From CALXOD01 sp964402715 (GTDB lineage: Bacteria; Verrucomicrobiota; Lentisphaeria; Victivallales; Victivallaceae), in the NCBI GenBank assembly GCA_964402715.1, contig CAYODJ010000009.1, forward strand, positions 1 through 64,000: DNA of 64,000 nucleotides, in the 5' to 3' direction. This document shows positions 51,901 to 60,595 of the stretch, piece by piece. Below the pieces are notes generated by a model. That model was not told where the DNA came from. It did no database searches and saw only the letters and a list, made by a program, of their open reading frames with translations. The position numbers were made by a program, and so were the translations under genes. The stretch's first letter is position 1. Every line of letters begins with the position of its first letter.

Positions 51901-52125
51901 CTACTCCTCCGTCTCGTAAATGGTGATGGCGCCGGGTTCCGGACATTGCAGAAAACAGGATCCGCAGCCGATGCATCTGTCTGGGAATTCGACGTGTATC
52001 GGGAAATACCCCTGCTTGTTCAATTCGCCGCTGATGTCGATAAGGTTCCTGGGGCAGGCGGTGAGACACCGCTTGCATCCCTTGCATTCCTCCTGGGCAA
52101 TGCTGATTCGGTATCTTTTGCTCAT
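51901..52125 (-). CDS. 2 x [4Fe-4S] ferredoxin subunit (KorD/VorD)
   Basis: A 74-residue ferredoxin with two CxxCxxC clusters, CKGCKRCLTACP and CIGCGSCFLQCP. It is the delta (electron-transfer) subunit of the adjacent oxoacid oxidoreductase and the first gene of its operon. The ATG giving MSKRYRISI matches the usual KorD start. In-frame ATGs at 52134 and 52146 are alternatives. Confidence 0.91.
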   Translation of the reverse strand: MSKRYRISIAQEECKGCKRCLTACPRNLIDISGELNKQGYFPIHVEFPDRCIGCGSCFLQCPEPGAITIYETEE

Positions 52126-52172
52126 TTCTTCCATCTCGCTTTCCATGGACGACGCCGTGCAGAAACGGGAAG

Positions 52173-52201
52173 AGTATATAGCCGAAACGGACTTTTTTCA
52201 A
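52173..52201 (-). promoter_or_regulatory. Putative promoter of the oxoacid oxidoreductase operon
   Basis: On the minus strand, TTGAAA, a 17-bp spacer and TATACT, roughly 50 bp upstream of the ferredoxin subunit start. Confidence 0.55.
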
Positions 52202-52436
52202 ATGGAAGTGCGGGGAGCGCCGCCGGGCGCGGATCGCCGCATGCGCCCGTCCAGCCGCGCCCCGCCCGCATGGCTCCGCGCCACGCGCCCGTTTCCACGC
52301 CGATAGCATGCGGCATCCACGGCCGAGGATCGTCCGGAAAATTTCCTCATGTGCCGCGAAGGGGCACAATTTCACGGTTGACGCTGGCGCTCACGGCAGT
52401 CGCCGCTGCGACTGTCGCTCTGTTTCGCATTCGCAA

Positions 52437-52464
52437 TTGCATTTTCTATGTTCAATGTTATATT
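52437..52464 (+). promoter_or_regulatory. Putative DAHP synthase promoter
   Basis: TTGCAT, a 16-bp spacer and TATATT, about 60 bp before the start codon. Confidence 0.45.
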
Positions 52465-52526
52465 GCCCTGCGCATCGCGGAATCGTGATTGCGACTGTTT
52501 TGATCGCTCTTCCGGAATTAAGAACA

Positions 52527-53579
52527 ATGCTAAGCAGCAACAATGTCAACATCTCCAGCCGCAGCGTGCTTCCGAGCCCTGGCTCCATTCGCTCTGAACT
52601 GCCGTTGTCGCAGGAAGCTGTGCTGAAGATCATCCGTTCACGGCAGGAAGTCTGCGACATTCTCGAAGGGCGCGATCGACGGCTGATGGCCATCGTGGGA
52701 CCGTGTTCCATCCATGATCCGGAAGCTGCGTTTGAATACGCGACCAGACTTAAACGCCTTGCGGACAAGGTGCGGGACGGATTGCTGATCATAATGCGCA
52801 CCTATTTTGAAAAGCCCCGCACCACGGTGGGCTGGAAAGGTCTGATCTACGATCCGGACATCAACGGCTCCTACAACATAGAAAAGGGCATTTTCATCGC
52901 GCGGAAACTGCTGCTGCGCATTGTGGACATAGGACTTCCCGTCGCGACGGAGATGCTGGATCCGATCATCGCCCAGTACATCGCCGATTCGGTGACATGG
53001 GCCGCCATCGGCGCACGGACGACGGAGTCGCAGCCGCATCGGCAGCTCGGCAGCGGCATATCCATGCCGGTGGGATTCAAGAACGCCACGGACGGCTCGG
53101 TGCAGACCGCCATCGACGCCGTAGCGACCGCCCGCAGCGGACACTGCTTTATCGGAGTATTGGAGGACGGTCACGTCGGCGTTTTCCGCACCTGCGGCAA
53201 CCCCTACGGCCATGTGGTGCTGCGCGGCGGCCCGCAACCGAATTACGCCTCCGAACATATCGCCTTCCTGCGTGTCGCCATGGAGAAGGCCGGATTGAGA
53301 CCGAACATCGTGGTTGACTGCAGTCACGCCAACTCTTCCAAAAAATTTGAACGCCAGCATACGGTTTTTGAGGACGTCATTTCTCAGATTGAAGCCGGGG
53401 AGACCTGCATCAACGGCGTCATGCTGGAAAGCTATCTCAAGCCCGGCAATCAGAAGATCGTCGGCGGCCAGTGCCCAGCGCCGGACGTCTCCATCACCGA
53501 TGCCTGCATAGGATGGGAGGAGACGGAGCGGCTTCTGCTCGAGGCCCACCAGCGTTTAGCAAAGCTTCGCCGACGGTAG
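52527..53579 (+). CDS. 3-deoxy-7-phosphoheptulonate synthase, class I (AroF/G/H type)
   Basis: A 350-residue enzyme condensing phosphoenolpyruvate and erythrose 4-phosphate, the entry step to aromatic amino acids. Diagnostic are VGPCSIHDPEAAFEYA, RTYFEKPRTTVGWKGL, GARTTESQPHRQLGSG, MPVGFKNATDGS, VVDCSHANSSK, GVMLESYL, and SITDACIGWEETERLL. These fit the metal-dependent type I-alpha enzymes that are usually feedback-inhibited by aromatic amino acids. The ATG at 52527 gives a family-length protein. Earlier in-frame codons run into the promoter region. Confidence 0.95.
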   Translation: MLSSNNVNISSRSVLPSPGSIRSELPLSQEAVLKIIRSRQEVCDILEGRDRRLMAIVGPCSIHDPEAAFEYATRLKRLADKVRDGLLIIMRTYFEKPRTTVGWKGLIYDPDINGSYNIEKGIFIARKLLLRIVDIGLPVATEMLDPIIAQYIADSVTWAAIGARTTESQPHRQLGSGISMPVGFKNATDGSVQTAIDAVATARSGHCFIGVLEDGHVGVFRTCGNPYGHVVLRGGPQPNYASEHIAFLRVAMEKAGLRPNIVVDCSHANSSKKFERQHTVFEDVISQIEAGETCINGVMLESYLKPGNQKIVGGQCPAPDVSITDACIGWEETERLLLEAHQRLAKLRRR

Positions 53580-53693
53580 ACCGCGCATGTCTCGCCCTCC
53601 CCGTGACAGGACGATGCGGCCGCCCGTTTCTCATCGGATGCGGCCGATCGGTGTTCTTGCGGCATGGAATCGGAATAAACGGGAACAGGCAGA

Positions 53694-55562
53694 ATGAGGG
53701 GAAGCATTACGGGGGCGAAAACGCGTCCGCCTCTGCGTCGGAGTCTGTTCTGGATCCTCGGCCTGCTGCTGCTCTGCGGCTGCGATGAATCCGATGTTGC
53801 AGGCGCCGGGTCCGCAGTGCATCTGGCTTCAGGAGGAAGAGTCAAAACGCTGGATCCCGCTCTGGCGGATGATTTGGCCAGCAGGGACATGGTTGCCGCA
53901 TTCTACGACACTCTTCTCGAATACGACTATGTCCGACGTCCCTATCGTCTGATTCCGTCGATGCTGGCGGCCATGCCGGAAGTGAACGCGACTCATGACG
54001 AGTTCCGCTTCAGATTACGCGGCGATCTGTATTTTCCGGAAGATCCCTGCTTCGCCGGTCTTCCTCGGGAAATGCGCCGCATACGCGCGGACGATGTGTT
54101 GTTTTCTCTGAAACGGCTGGCGGATGCTCGGCTTCACAGCTCCTCCTTCTGGATGGTGCGCGGGAAAATCGCCGGACTGGAGCGGTTCAGAGAGCGCAGC
54201 GAACGTGCCTCGCCTCGGGATTTGTCGATCTACGACGCTCCAGTGAGCGGTTTGCAGAAACTGGGAGATCTCGAGTTCACCATCCGCTTAAACGCGCCCG
54301 ATCCGCACTTCCTCTATCTGCTGGCTCTGCCGAATCTGGCGGTGGTGTCTCGCCGCGCGGTGGCTTATTACGGGGAGGAATTCGCCGAACATCCGGTCGG
54401 ATCCGGACCTTTTCTCCTGCAGGAGTGGATTCGGAACTACCGACTGATTCTGACTCGCAATCCCGAATACCGTCGTCAGTATTTCTCCGAGGCCGCCAAT
54501 CCCGCGGACCGCACGCGGGCTTTGCCGCTGGCTGATCAGGTGGTATGCTACCAGATCCGGCAACCGTTCTCATCATGGCTGCTTTTTCTGCAGGGGGAAC
54601 TGGATATCAGCGCGGTGGACAAAGACAATCTGGATCTGGTGGCGGGCGACGGCCGCGTGACTCCGGCTCTGCAGGAACGGGGGGTCGAACTGCTGAAGTC
54701 GCCGGCGTTCGAAATGCGTTACATCGGCTTCAACTTTCTGGATCCCCTGCTGCTCAACGTGAAGCTGCGTCGGGCGATCTCGCTCGCGTTTGACGTCGGC
54801 GCCCGAGTCCGTCACATGAACAACCTGCTGATACCCTCGGCCGGACCGCTGCCCCCGGACGTGAACGGGTTCGACCCGTCACTGAAGAATCCATACCTCT
54901 GTCATGATTTGACGCTGGCCAGGAAGCTGCTGGCGGAGGCGGGGTATCCGGAAGGCATCGACCCCCGGACCGGCGCTCCTCTGGAATTGACGTTCGATCA
55001 GGGGAACAACACGTCCGCCCAGCGCCAGCTGGGCGAACTGATGGCTGCGGATCTCGCGCAGATTGGCATCCGTGTGCGATCCGTGCTCAACAGCGCGCCT
55101 CGCTTCGTCGAAAAGCTGCGGCAGGGCAAGACGCAGCTGTTCCTGTATTCCTGGGTGGGGGATTATCCCGACGCCGAAAATTTTCTGCAGCTGTTCTACA
55201 GTCGCAATGCGGGGGGATGCAATCGCACGGCGTTTTCCGACCGGGAATTCGACCGGATGTACGAACAGGCGTACCGGATGGCGGATTCGCCGGAAAGAAC
55301 CGATTTGTATCAAAGGATGGTGCGTCACCTGATACCGCTGGTGCCCTGGATCTATGAAGGAGTGCCCGTCTCCTATCAGCTGAAATACTCCTGGCTGGAG
55401 AATTATCTGCCTCATGACTTTGCGTTCTGCCGGTGGAAATACCTGGCGGTCCGCGCCGACCTGCGAAAAAACCTCAGACGGTCTTTTCGACCGTTGAAGT
55501 TTCGCGACTTACGGAGCGGCTCCTCGCGGGAAGCAGCGCGGAGCTGCCGTCGTCCGCGCTAA
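53694..55562 (+). CDS. Family 5 ABC substrate-binding lipoprotein (peptide/OppA-like)
   Basis: A 622-residue periplasmic binding protein. The signal peptide ends in the lipobox LLCGC (Cys near residue 27). The family-5 opening VKTLDPALADDLASRDMVAAFYDTLLEY, HPVGSGPFLLQEW and the late EFDRMYEQAY/LVPWIYEGVPVSYQL are typical of dipeptide/oligopeptide binding proteins. No permease or ATPase gene is adjacent, so it either serves a transporter encoded elsewhere or acts differently. It is 114 bp after the DAHP synthase gene. Confidence 0.9.
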   Translation: MRGSITGAKTRPPLRRSLFWILGLLLLCGCDESDVAGAGSAVHLASGGRVKTLDPALADDLASRDMVAAFYDTLLEYDYVRRPYRLIPSMLAAMPEVNATHDEFRFRLRGDLYFPEDPCFAGLPREMRRIRADDVLFSLKRLADARLHSSSFWMVRGKIAGLERFRERSERASPRDLSIYDAPVSGLQKLGDLEFTIRLNAPDPHFLYLLALPNLAVVSRRAVAYYGEEFAEHPVGSGPFLLQEWIRNYRLILTRNPEYRRQYFSEAANPADRTRALPLADQVVCYQIRQPFSSWLLFLQGELDISAVDKDNLDLVAGDGRVTPALQERGVELLKSPAFEMRYIGFNFLDPLLLNVKLRRAISLAFDVGARVRHMNNLLIPSAGPLPPDVNGFDPSLKNPYLCHDLTLARKLLAEAGYPEGIDPRTGAPLELTFDQGNNTSAQRQLGELMAADLAQIGIRVRSVLNSAPRFVEKLRQGKTQLFLYSWVGDYPDAENFLQLFYSRNAGGCNRTAFSDREFDRMYEQAYRMADSPERTDLYQRMVRHLIPLVPWIYEGVPVSYQLKYSWLENYLPHDFAFCRWKYLAVRADLRKNLRRSFRPLKFRDLRSGSSREAARSCRRPR

Positions 55563-55651
55563 AAGCAAGCAACACATCCGCCGACACGCGTATGAATCCG
55601 TGAAGCGGAGGACGAACCCGATTCCCCCGTCGCGGAACGGTCCGTCCGTTT

Positions 55652-57070
55652 TCAGAACCGGAAATCCCGCTTCCCGTCGCACATCTCCGCGAGATGCTCG
55701 CGGGCAAGCTTTCTCACTTTCTCGCTGGGAATACGTTCCAATTCAGACGCGATCAACGCATCCCCCCTCGCCCTGGTGCCTGGCGAGGCATAATCTTCCA
55801 GATATTCCTTGAGCGTCATCAATGCGTTGGGCTGGCAGCAGTTCGCGATTTGCCCCGCCTTGACCAGACTCATGAACCTATCTCCCGTGCGGCCTTCCCG
55901 GTAGCAGGCGGTGCAGAAACTCGGAATGTAGCCGAGCGACAACAGCCAGTCCACCACTTCATCCAGGCTTCTCCGATCACTGGTCTCGAACTGGGCGGAA
56001 TTTTCCTCCGGCGTCTCCTCCCTGACATAGCCGCCGACACTGGTGCGCGACCCGCCGCTGATTTGCGAAATTCCAACTTCGAGCACGCGTTCACGCACTT
56101 TCTGAGACTCTCTCGTCGACACGATTAATCCGGTGTAAGGCACCGCGATGCGCAACAATGCGACAATTTTCGCGAACACCTCGTCACTGATTGCATTCGA
56201 GAATCTCGCCGTGTCGATATCATCCGCAGGACGGATGCGGGGAACACTGATCGTGTGCGGGCCGACCCCGTACACGGCCTCCAGGTGCTCCGCATGCATC
56301 AGCAGACCGACGAAATCATAGCGGTAAAGATTCAGTCCGAACAGAACCCCCAGACCCACATCGTCAATACCGCCGGCCATGGCTCTGTCCATGGCTTCCG
56401 TATGCCAGGCGTAGTTATGCTTCGGCCCGGTGGGATGCAGCGCTTCGTAAGCCGTCCGGTTGTAAGTCTCCTGGAAAAGGATGTAGGTCCCGATACCGGC
56501 GTCGTGCAGCTTCCGGTAATTCTCCACAGTCGTCGCGGCTATGTTGACATTCACGCGCCGGATGGCTCCGTTCTTATGGCGAATGCCGTATATCGTGTGA
56601 ATGCTCTCCAAAATGTATTCCAGCGGATTGTTGACCGGATCCTCTCCAGCCTCCAGCGCGAGACGCTTGTGTCCCATGTCCTGCAACGCCACGACCTCGC
56701 GGGCGATATCCTCCTGACTGAGCTTCTTGCGCACAATACGTCTGTTGGTGCTGTGATACGGACAGTAGGTGCAGCCGTTGATGCAAAAATTGGAGAGATA
56801 CAGCGGCGCAAATATCACTATGCGGTTGCCGTACAACTTCTGTTTGAGCTCCCGGGCGAGCGTGAACATACGCCGGTTCTCCTCCGGCAGATCGCACTCC
56901 AGCAGAAGCGCGGCCTCTCTGTGTGTCAGACCTTTGCAGTCCCGTGCCCTGTCCAGCAGCTGGTTTACAAGTTCCCGGTTGCTCCGGTTGGACGCCGCAT
57001 ATTCCAGCGTCTCCCTGATTTCGCTGTCATCGATGAAATCGTCCGCAGTACCGGATCGGAGGTCGTACAT
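55652..57070 (-). CDS. hydG: [FeFe]-hydrogenase H-cluster maturase HydG (radical SAM)
   Basis: A 472-residue radical SAM tyrosine lyase that makes the CO and CN ligands of the H-cluster from tyrosine. The SAM cluster motif CINGCTYCPYHS lies near residues 94-105. RLALEAGEDP, GIGTYILFQETYNR, SVPRIRPADD and ISGGSRTSVGGY follow. The C-terminal auxiliary-cluster Cys are in CTACYREGRTGDRFM and the later NCCQPNA. The organism should therefore build an [FeFe] hydrogenase, although hydE, hydF and hydA are not in the window. It starts 20 bp after the TM1266-type gene. Confidence 0.95.
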   Translation of the reverse strand: MYDLRSGTADDFIDDSEIRETLEYAASNRSNRELVNQLLDRARDCKGLTHREAALLLECDLPEENRRMFTLARELKQKLYGNRIVIFAPLYLSNFCINGCTYCPYHSTNRRIVRKKLSQEDIAREVVALQDMGHKRLALEAGEDPVNNPLEYILESIHTIYGIRHKNGAIRRVNVNIAATTVENYRKLHDAGIGTYILFQETYNRTAYEALHPTGPKHNYAWHTEAMDRAMAGGIDDVGLGVLFGLNLYRYDFVGLLMHAEHLEAVYGVGPHTISVPRIRPADDIDTARFSNAISDEVFAKIVALLRIAVPYTGLIVSTRESQKVRERVLEVGISQISGGSRTSVGGYVREETPEENSAQFETSDRRSLDEVVDWLLSLGYIPSFCTACYREGRTGDRFMSLVKAGQIANCCQPNALMTLKEYLEDYASPGTRARGDALIASELERIPSEKVRKLAREHLAEMCDGKRDFRF

Positions 57071-57090
57071 GTTCAAGACACCTTCCAGCT

Positions 57091-57372
57091 TCAGTCGTTC
57101 TTCGTCGCCGCACCGATTCCCGAATGCATGATCTGAACCTTAACACCTTTCAGCGCCCTGATTTTGCCGATCAGCTCGTTCATCTCGGATTCACGCGCAT
57201 CCACAATCACGCTTATTATGCACACATGACGGGCGCGGTACGGGATTCCCATACGTCCCGCTATTATCTCGTTATGATCGTGCAGTATGACATTCAGCCG
57301 TTCCACCGACGACTGATCCTCGACAAAAATTCCGATAATCGCAACGCCCTTGTCGTCCGCCCTCTTTTCCAT
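57091..57372 (-). CDS. Iron-only hydrogenase system putative regulator (TM1266 family)
   Basis: A 93-residue ACT-like protein with KGVAIIGIFVEDQSSVERLN, ISVIVDARESEMNELIGKIRALKGVKVQIM and a short tail. It matches the small TM1266-type proteins found next to HydE/F/G genes. The fold is close to the ACT and NikR ligand-binding domains, but its ligand and action are unknown. It lies upstream of hydG in one operon with its own promoter (57451-57479). Confidence 0.88.
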   Translation of the reverse strand: MEKRADDKGVAIIGIFVEDQSSVERLNVILHDHNEIIAGRMGIPYRARHVCIISVIVDARESEMNELIGKIRALKGVKVQIMHSGIGAATKND

Positions 57373-57450
57373 CGACGCCTCCTTTGGGTGACTGTCAGTT
57401 GTTCCGAAAGTTTGCTTCCTTGCCTCGCACATCACGGCAAAAACGCGCTA

Positions 57451-57479
57451 AAGCTATCATTGGATCATCAATTTGTCAA
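57451..57479 (-). promoter_or_regulatory. Putative promoter of the TM1266-hydG operon
   Basis: On the minus strand, a perfect TTGACA, a 17-bp spacer and TAGCTT, about 80 bp before the first gene. Confidence 0.45.
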
Positions 57480-57529
57480 CCGGAAGTGCAGAACAGGACA
57501 AAACCGTTCAGCAGTCCGCACGTCGCGGC

Positions 57530-58777
57530 TCACTTCGCCGGCTCGATCCTGTCAAATCCGGCGTACGGCTGCAGCACTTCGGGAACAAGCACCGTCCCGT
57601 CCGGCTGCTGATTGTTTTCCAGAATCGCGATGAGAACACGGTCGGTGACGGCTGTGGCGCTGATGGTGTGGACGAAATCCTTGGTTCCATCCTGCTTCTT
57701 GTAACGTATGTTCAATCTGCGGCTCTGAAAAGACGTGAGATTGGTGTTTGACGTGACCTCGCGGTACGCGCCGAAACCGGCGAACCAAGCCTCGATGTCA
57801 TATTTCTTGTATCCGGGCGCGCCGAGATCCCCGACACAGACGTTGACCACATGATACGCCAGTTTCAGCCGCTGCAGCAGATATTCCTCATTGGCGAGGC
57901 ACGCCTCGTGGTATTTCACCGAATCCTCCGGACGACAGAACACAATCTGCTCCACTTTATGAAACTGATGCACCCTGAATATGCCCCTGCTGGCTTTGCC
58001 ATAACTGCCCGCCTCGGTGCGGAAGCATGGAGTAAACGCGGTATAACATCGCGGCAAATCCGCCTCCTCCAGCACATCGTCGGCGTGAAAGCCGACCAGG
58101 GTCTGTTCGGAAGTGCCGATCAACGCCAAATCCGAATCACGCAGGGAATATGTCTGATCCGCAAAAAACGGCAGATAACCGGTTCCGTACAGCGTTCTCT
58201 CCTTGGCCACGCAGGGCGTCATAAACAGTGTGAACCCGCGCTTGACCAATTCCTGCTGCACCCAGAAAAAAAGAGACTGCGCCAGCTGCGCGCCCTTCCC
58301 CTTCCAGTAATAGAAGCCTGCGCCCGCCACCTTGGAACCGCGCTGAACATCCAGGATCCCCAGAAGCTCTCCAAGCTCCTGGTGATCTCTCGCCTTGAAT
58401 GCGAACTTCGGAATCTGACCGACGCGGCGGATTTCGACGTTGTCGGAATCATCCACGCCGTCCGGCACATCGTCGGCCAGCAGATTCGGCAGATAATCCA
58501 GCATCGTCTGCAGTTTAGCCTGCTGCCGGGTCAGCGTCGTTTCCTTGTCGGCCAGCTCTTCCTTCATATGCCGCACCGTCTCCCGCAGTTCCGGGTTTGC
58601 GCGACATTCCTTGCTCAATCTGTTCCGTTCCGCGCGCAACCTCTCCACATCCGTCTGCAGAGTCCGGCAGACGTTGTCGATTTCAATAAGCGCATCGAAA
58701 TTCACAGGACAGTTGCGGCGAATCATGTTCGCATGCACGAGATCCGCATGTTCGCGCAGTAATTTGATGTCGATCAT
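57530..58777 (-). CDS. serS: Seryl-tRNA synthetase
   Basis: A 415-residue class II synthetase. The N-terminal antiparallel coiled-coil tRNA arm (about 30-110) is followed by motif 2 region FRTEAGSYGKASRGIFRVHQFHKVEQ and motif 3 SFQSRRLNIRYK with TISATAVTDRVLIAILEN. It charges tRNA-Ser with serine. The gene lies 39 bp after the RpiB-GlyA fusion, so serine interconversion and serine charging are encoded side by side. Confidence 0.96.
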   Translation of the reverse strand: MIDIKLLREHADLVHANMIRRNCPVNFDALIEIDNVCRTLQTDVERLRAERNRLSKECRANPELRETVRHMKEELADKETTLTRQQAKLQTMLDYLPNLLADDVPDGVDDSDNVEIRRVGQIPKFAFKARDHQELGELLGILDVQRGSKVAGAGFYYWKGKGAQLAQSLFFWVQQELVKRGFTLFMTPCVAKERTLYGTGYLPFFADQTYSLRDSDLALIGTSEQTLVGFHADDVLEEADLPRCYTAFTPCFRTEAGSYGKASRGIFRVHQFHKVEQIVFCRPEDSVKYHEACLANEEYLLQRLKLAYHVVNVCVGDLGAPGYKKYDIEAWFAGFGAYREVTSNTNLTSFQSRRLNIRYKKQDGTKDFVHTISATAVTDRVLIAILENNQQPDGTVLVPEVLQPYAGFDRIEPAK

Positions 58778-58816
58778 TCTTGACCCTCTGTTAGGTTCCG
58801 AGATGTTCTCTGCGCT

Positions 58817-60532
58817 TCAAAAGTGCGGCAGCGGGAACATCGTGGCAAACTCGCGAACCTCCTCGCCGAGCCTGCGCAATCCTGACTCATCGTCCCTCAG
58901 CTCCACCCCCCGTTCTATGAAATCGGCAATCCGCACCATCTCCGCCTCCTTCATTCCGCGCGTCGTAACGGCGGGCGTGCCGATTCGGATGCCGCTCGTG
59001 ACGAACGGCTTCTCCGGATCGAACGGGATCATGTTCTTGTTGACCGTGATCCGAGCCATGTCCAGAGCGTTGGCGACAGCCTTGCCCGTGGTCCGCTTCC
59101 GGCGCAGGTCGATCAACATCAGATGGTTGTCCGTACCGCCCGAGACGATCCTGAATCCTCTGGCCGCCAACTCCGAACACAGTTTCGCGGCGTTAAGCCG
59201 GATTTGGTGTTGATAGGCTCTGAACGCCGGCGTCATCGCCTCCGCGAAACAGACGGCTTTCGCCGCGATTACATGCTCCAGAGGACCGCCCTGCAGTCCG
59301 GGGAAAACTCTGGAGTTGACGGCCTTGATGTACTGCTCCTTGCACAGGATCAGCCCCGAGCGCGGCCCCCGCAGCGTCTTGTGCGTGGTGGTGCTCACAA
59401 CGTCGCAGTACGGCACGGGATTCGGATGTTCCCCGGCCGCCACCAGACCTGCTATGTGCGCCATGTCGACAAACAGCTTGGCACCGACCGAATCCGCGAT
59501 GGCGCGCAGTCTGGCGAAATCAATCACGCGCGGATAGGCGCTGGCTCCGGCGATGATCATGGCCGGTTTATGGAGCTTCGCCAGCCGTTCCACTTCATCA
59601 TAGTCTATACGTTCCGATTCACGGTCGACTCCGTACGGCACAATATTGTACAGCAGCCCTGAAAAATTCAGGGGATGCCCGTGGGTCAGATGCCCGCCGT
59701 GATCCAGACTCATGGCCAGCACGGTGTCGCCCGGTTTGATCAGAGCCATGTACACCGCCTGGTTCGCGGGACTGCCCGCGTGAGGCTGCACGTTGGCGGC
59801 TTCCGCACCGAACAGCCTGCAGGCGCGTTCGATCGCAATTCTTTCGATCTCATCGATGAACTCACAGCCGTTGTAATACCGCTTTCCAGGATATCCCTCT
59901 GCATACTTGTTGGTCAGAATCGAACCCTGCGCCGCCCGGACGGCGCAGCTGGTGAAATTTTCAGAGGCAATCAGTTCGATCCCCTCTTCCTGACGAACTT
60001 TCTCCTTGTCGATCCATTCCGCGATGATCGGATCAACGCTCCTCAACGCGGCGATGTCGTCATACGTCGCCGACTCCAAATGCCGCAGCCGCCGCGCATG
60101 CCTCTCCTCGCCGCCGAAGCCGGTGCCGAGCCATTCGCGAACAATTGTCATAGCGAGGTCAAAGTTCATGCTGTCCCCGGACAGCACCAGCACGTTGGAC
60201 GCATTGTGCTGCCGGGATTTCCTGGCGTCCGAGGCGCTGGCGGCGACCACGGCCCTCACGCCGTGAAACCGATTGGCGGCAATTGCCATACCGATTCCGG
60301 AACGGCAGATCAATATCCCGCAGTCCGCCTGTCTCCGAACCAGAGCCCACCCGACCGCGGCGCCGAAATTCTCGTAGTCATCCGCCGGATCGAAAGTCTC
60401 CGCCCCGCAGTCCAAGACAGTCGCGCCCGAACTCCGCAGAGCGTCCGCAAGCTGTTCCTTTAATTGGAACCCCCCGTGATCCGCGCCGAGTGCCAGGGTC
60501 AAAGGCTTCGAGACGAAATTGAAATTATCCAC
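58817..60532 (-). CDS. RpiB-GlyA fusion: ribose-5-phosphate isomerase B / serine hydroxymethyltransferase
   Basis: A 571-residue fusion. Residues 1-150 are an RpiB domain: LALGADHGGFQLKE, CRSGIGMAIAANR with the catalytic Cys (the usual CGTGIG is changed to CRSGIG), and SRQHNASNVLVL with the catalytic His. Residues 165-571 are a full SHMT: IELIASENFTS, NKYAEGYPGKRYYNG, SLDHGGHLTHG, DMAHIAGLVAAG, the PLP Lys in STTTHKTLRGPRSGL, and RIGTPAVTTRGM. The start is GTG at 60532 because GGAGGT lies 5 bases upstream. The longer frame has no such signal. It interconverts ribulose-5-P/ribose-5-P and serine/glycine with folate. Confidence 0.93.
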   Translation of the reverse strand: MDNFNFVSKPLTLALGADHGGFQLKEQLADALRSSGATVLDCGAETFDPADDYENFGAAVGWALVRRQADCGILICRSGIGMAIAANRFHGVRAVVAASASDARKSRQHNASNVLVLSGDSMNFDLAMTIVREWLGTGFGGEERHARRLRHLESATYDDIAALRSVDPIIAEWIDKEKVRQEEGIELIASENFTSCAVRAAQGSILTNKYAEGYPGKRYYNGCEFIDEIERIAIERACRLFGAEAANVQPHAGSPANQAVYMALIKPGDTVLAMSLDHGGHLTHGHPLNFSGLLYNIVPYGVDRESERIDYDEVERLAKLHKPAMIIAGASAYPRVIDFARLRAIADSVGAKLFVDMAHIAGLVAAGEHPNPVPYCDVVSTTTHKTLRGPRSGLILCKEQYIKAVNSRVFPGLQGGPLEHVIAAKAVCFAEAMTPAFRAYQHQIRLNAAKLCSELAARGFRIVSGGTDNHLMLIDLRRKRTTGKAVANALDMARITVNKNMIPFDPEKPFVTSGIRIGTPAVTTRGMKEAEMVRIADFIERGVELRDDESGLRRLGEEVREFATMFPLPHF

Positions 60533-60595
60533 AGCCCACCTCCTTATCGTCAGAACCATTCGTCGCCGAACAACAAATGTCATCGCGTCAGCCTG

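Larger units (their letters stand above)
52126..52526. other. Divergent intergenic region between the kor operon and aroG
   Basis: About 400 bp holding back-to-back promoters for the two divergent units. No gene is seen. Confidence 0.45.

Noticed and set aside
50743..52488. Plus-strand 581-codon frame opposite the oxoacid oxidoreductase genes
   Set aside because: Long only because of codon bias on the other strand. The minus strand has three overlapping, fully recognisable subunit genes.
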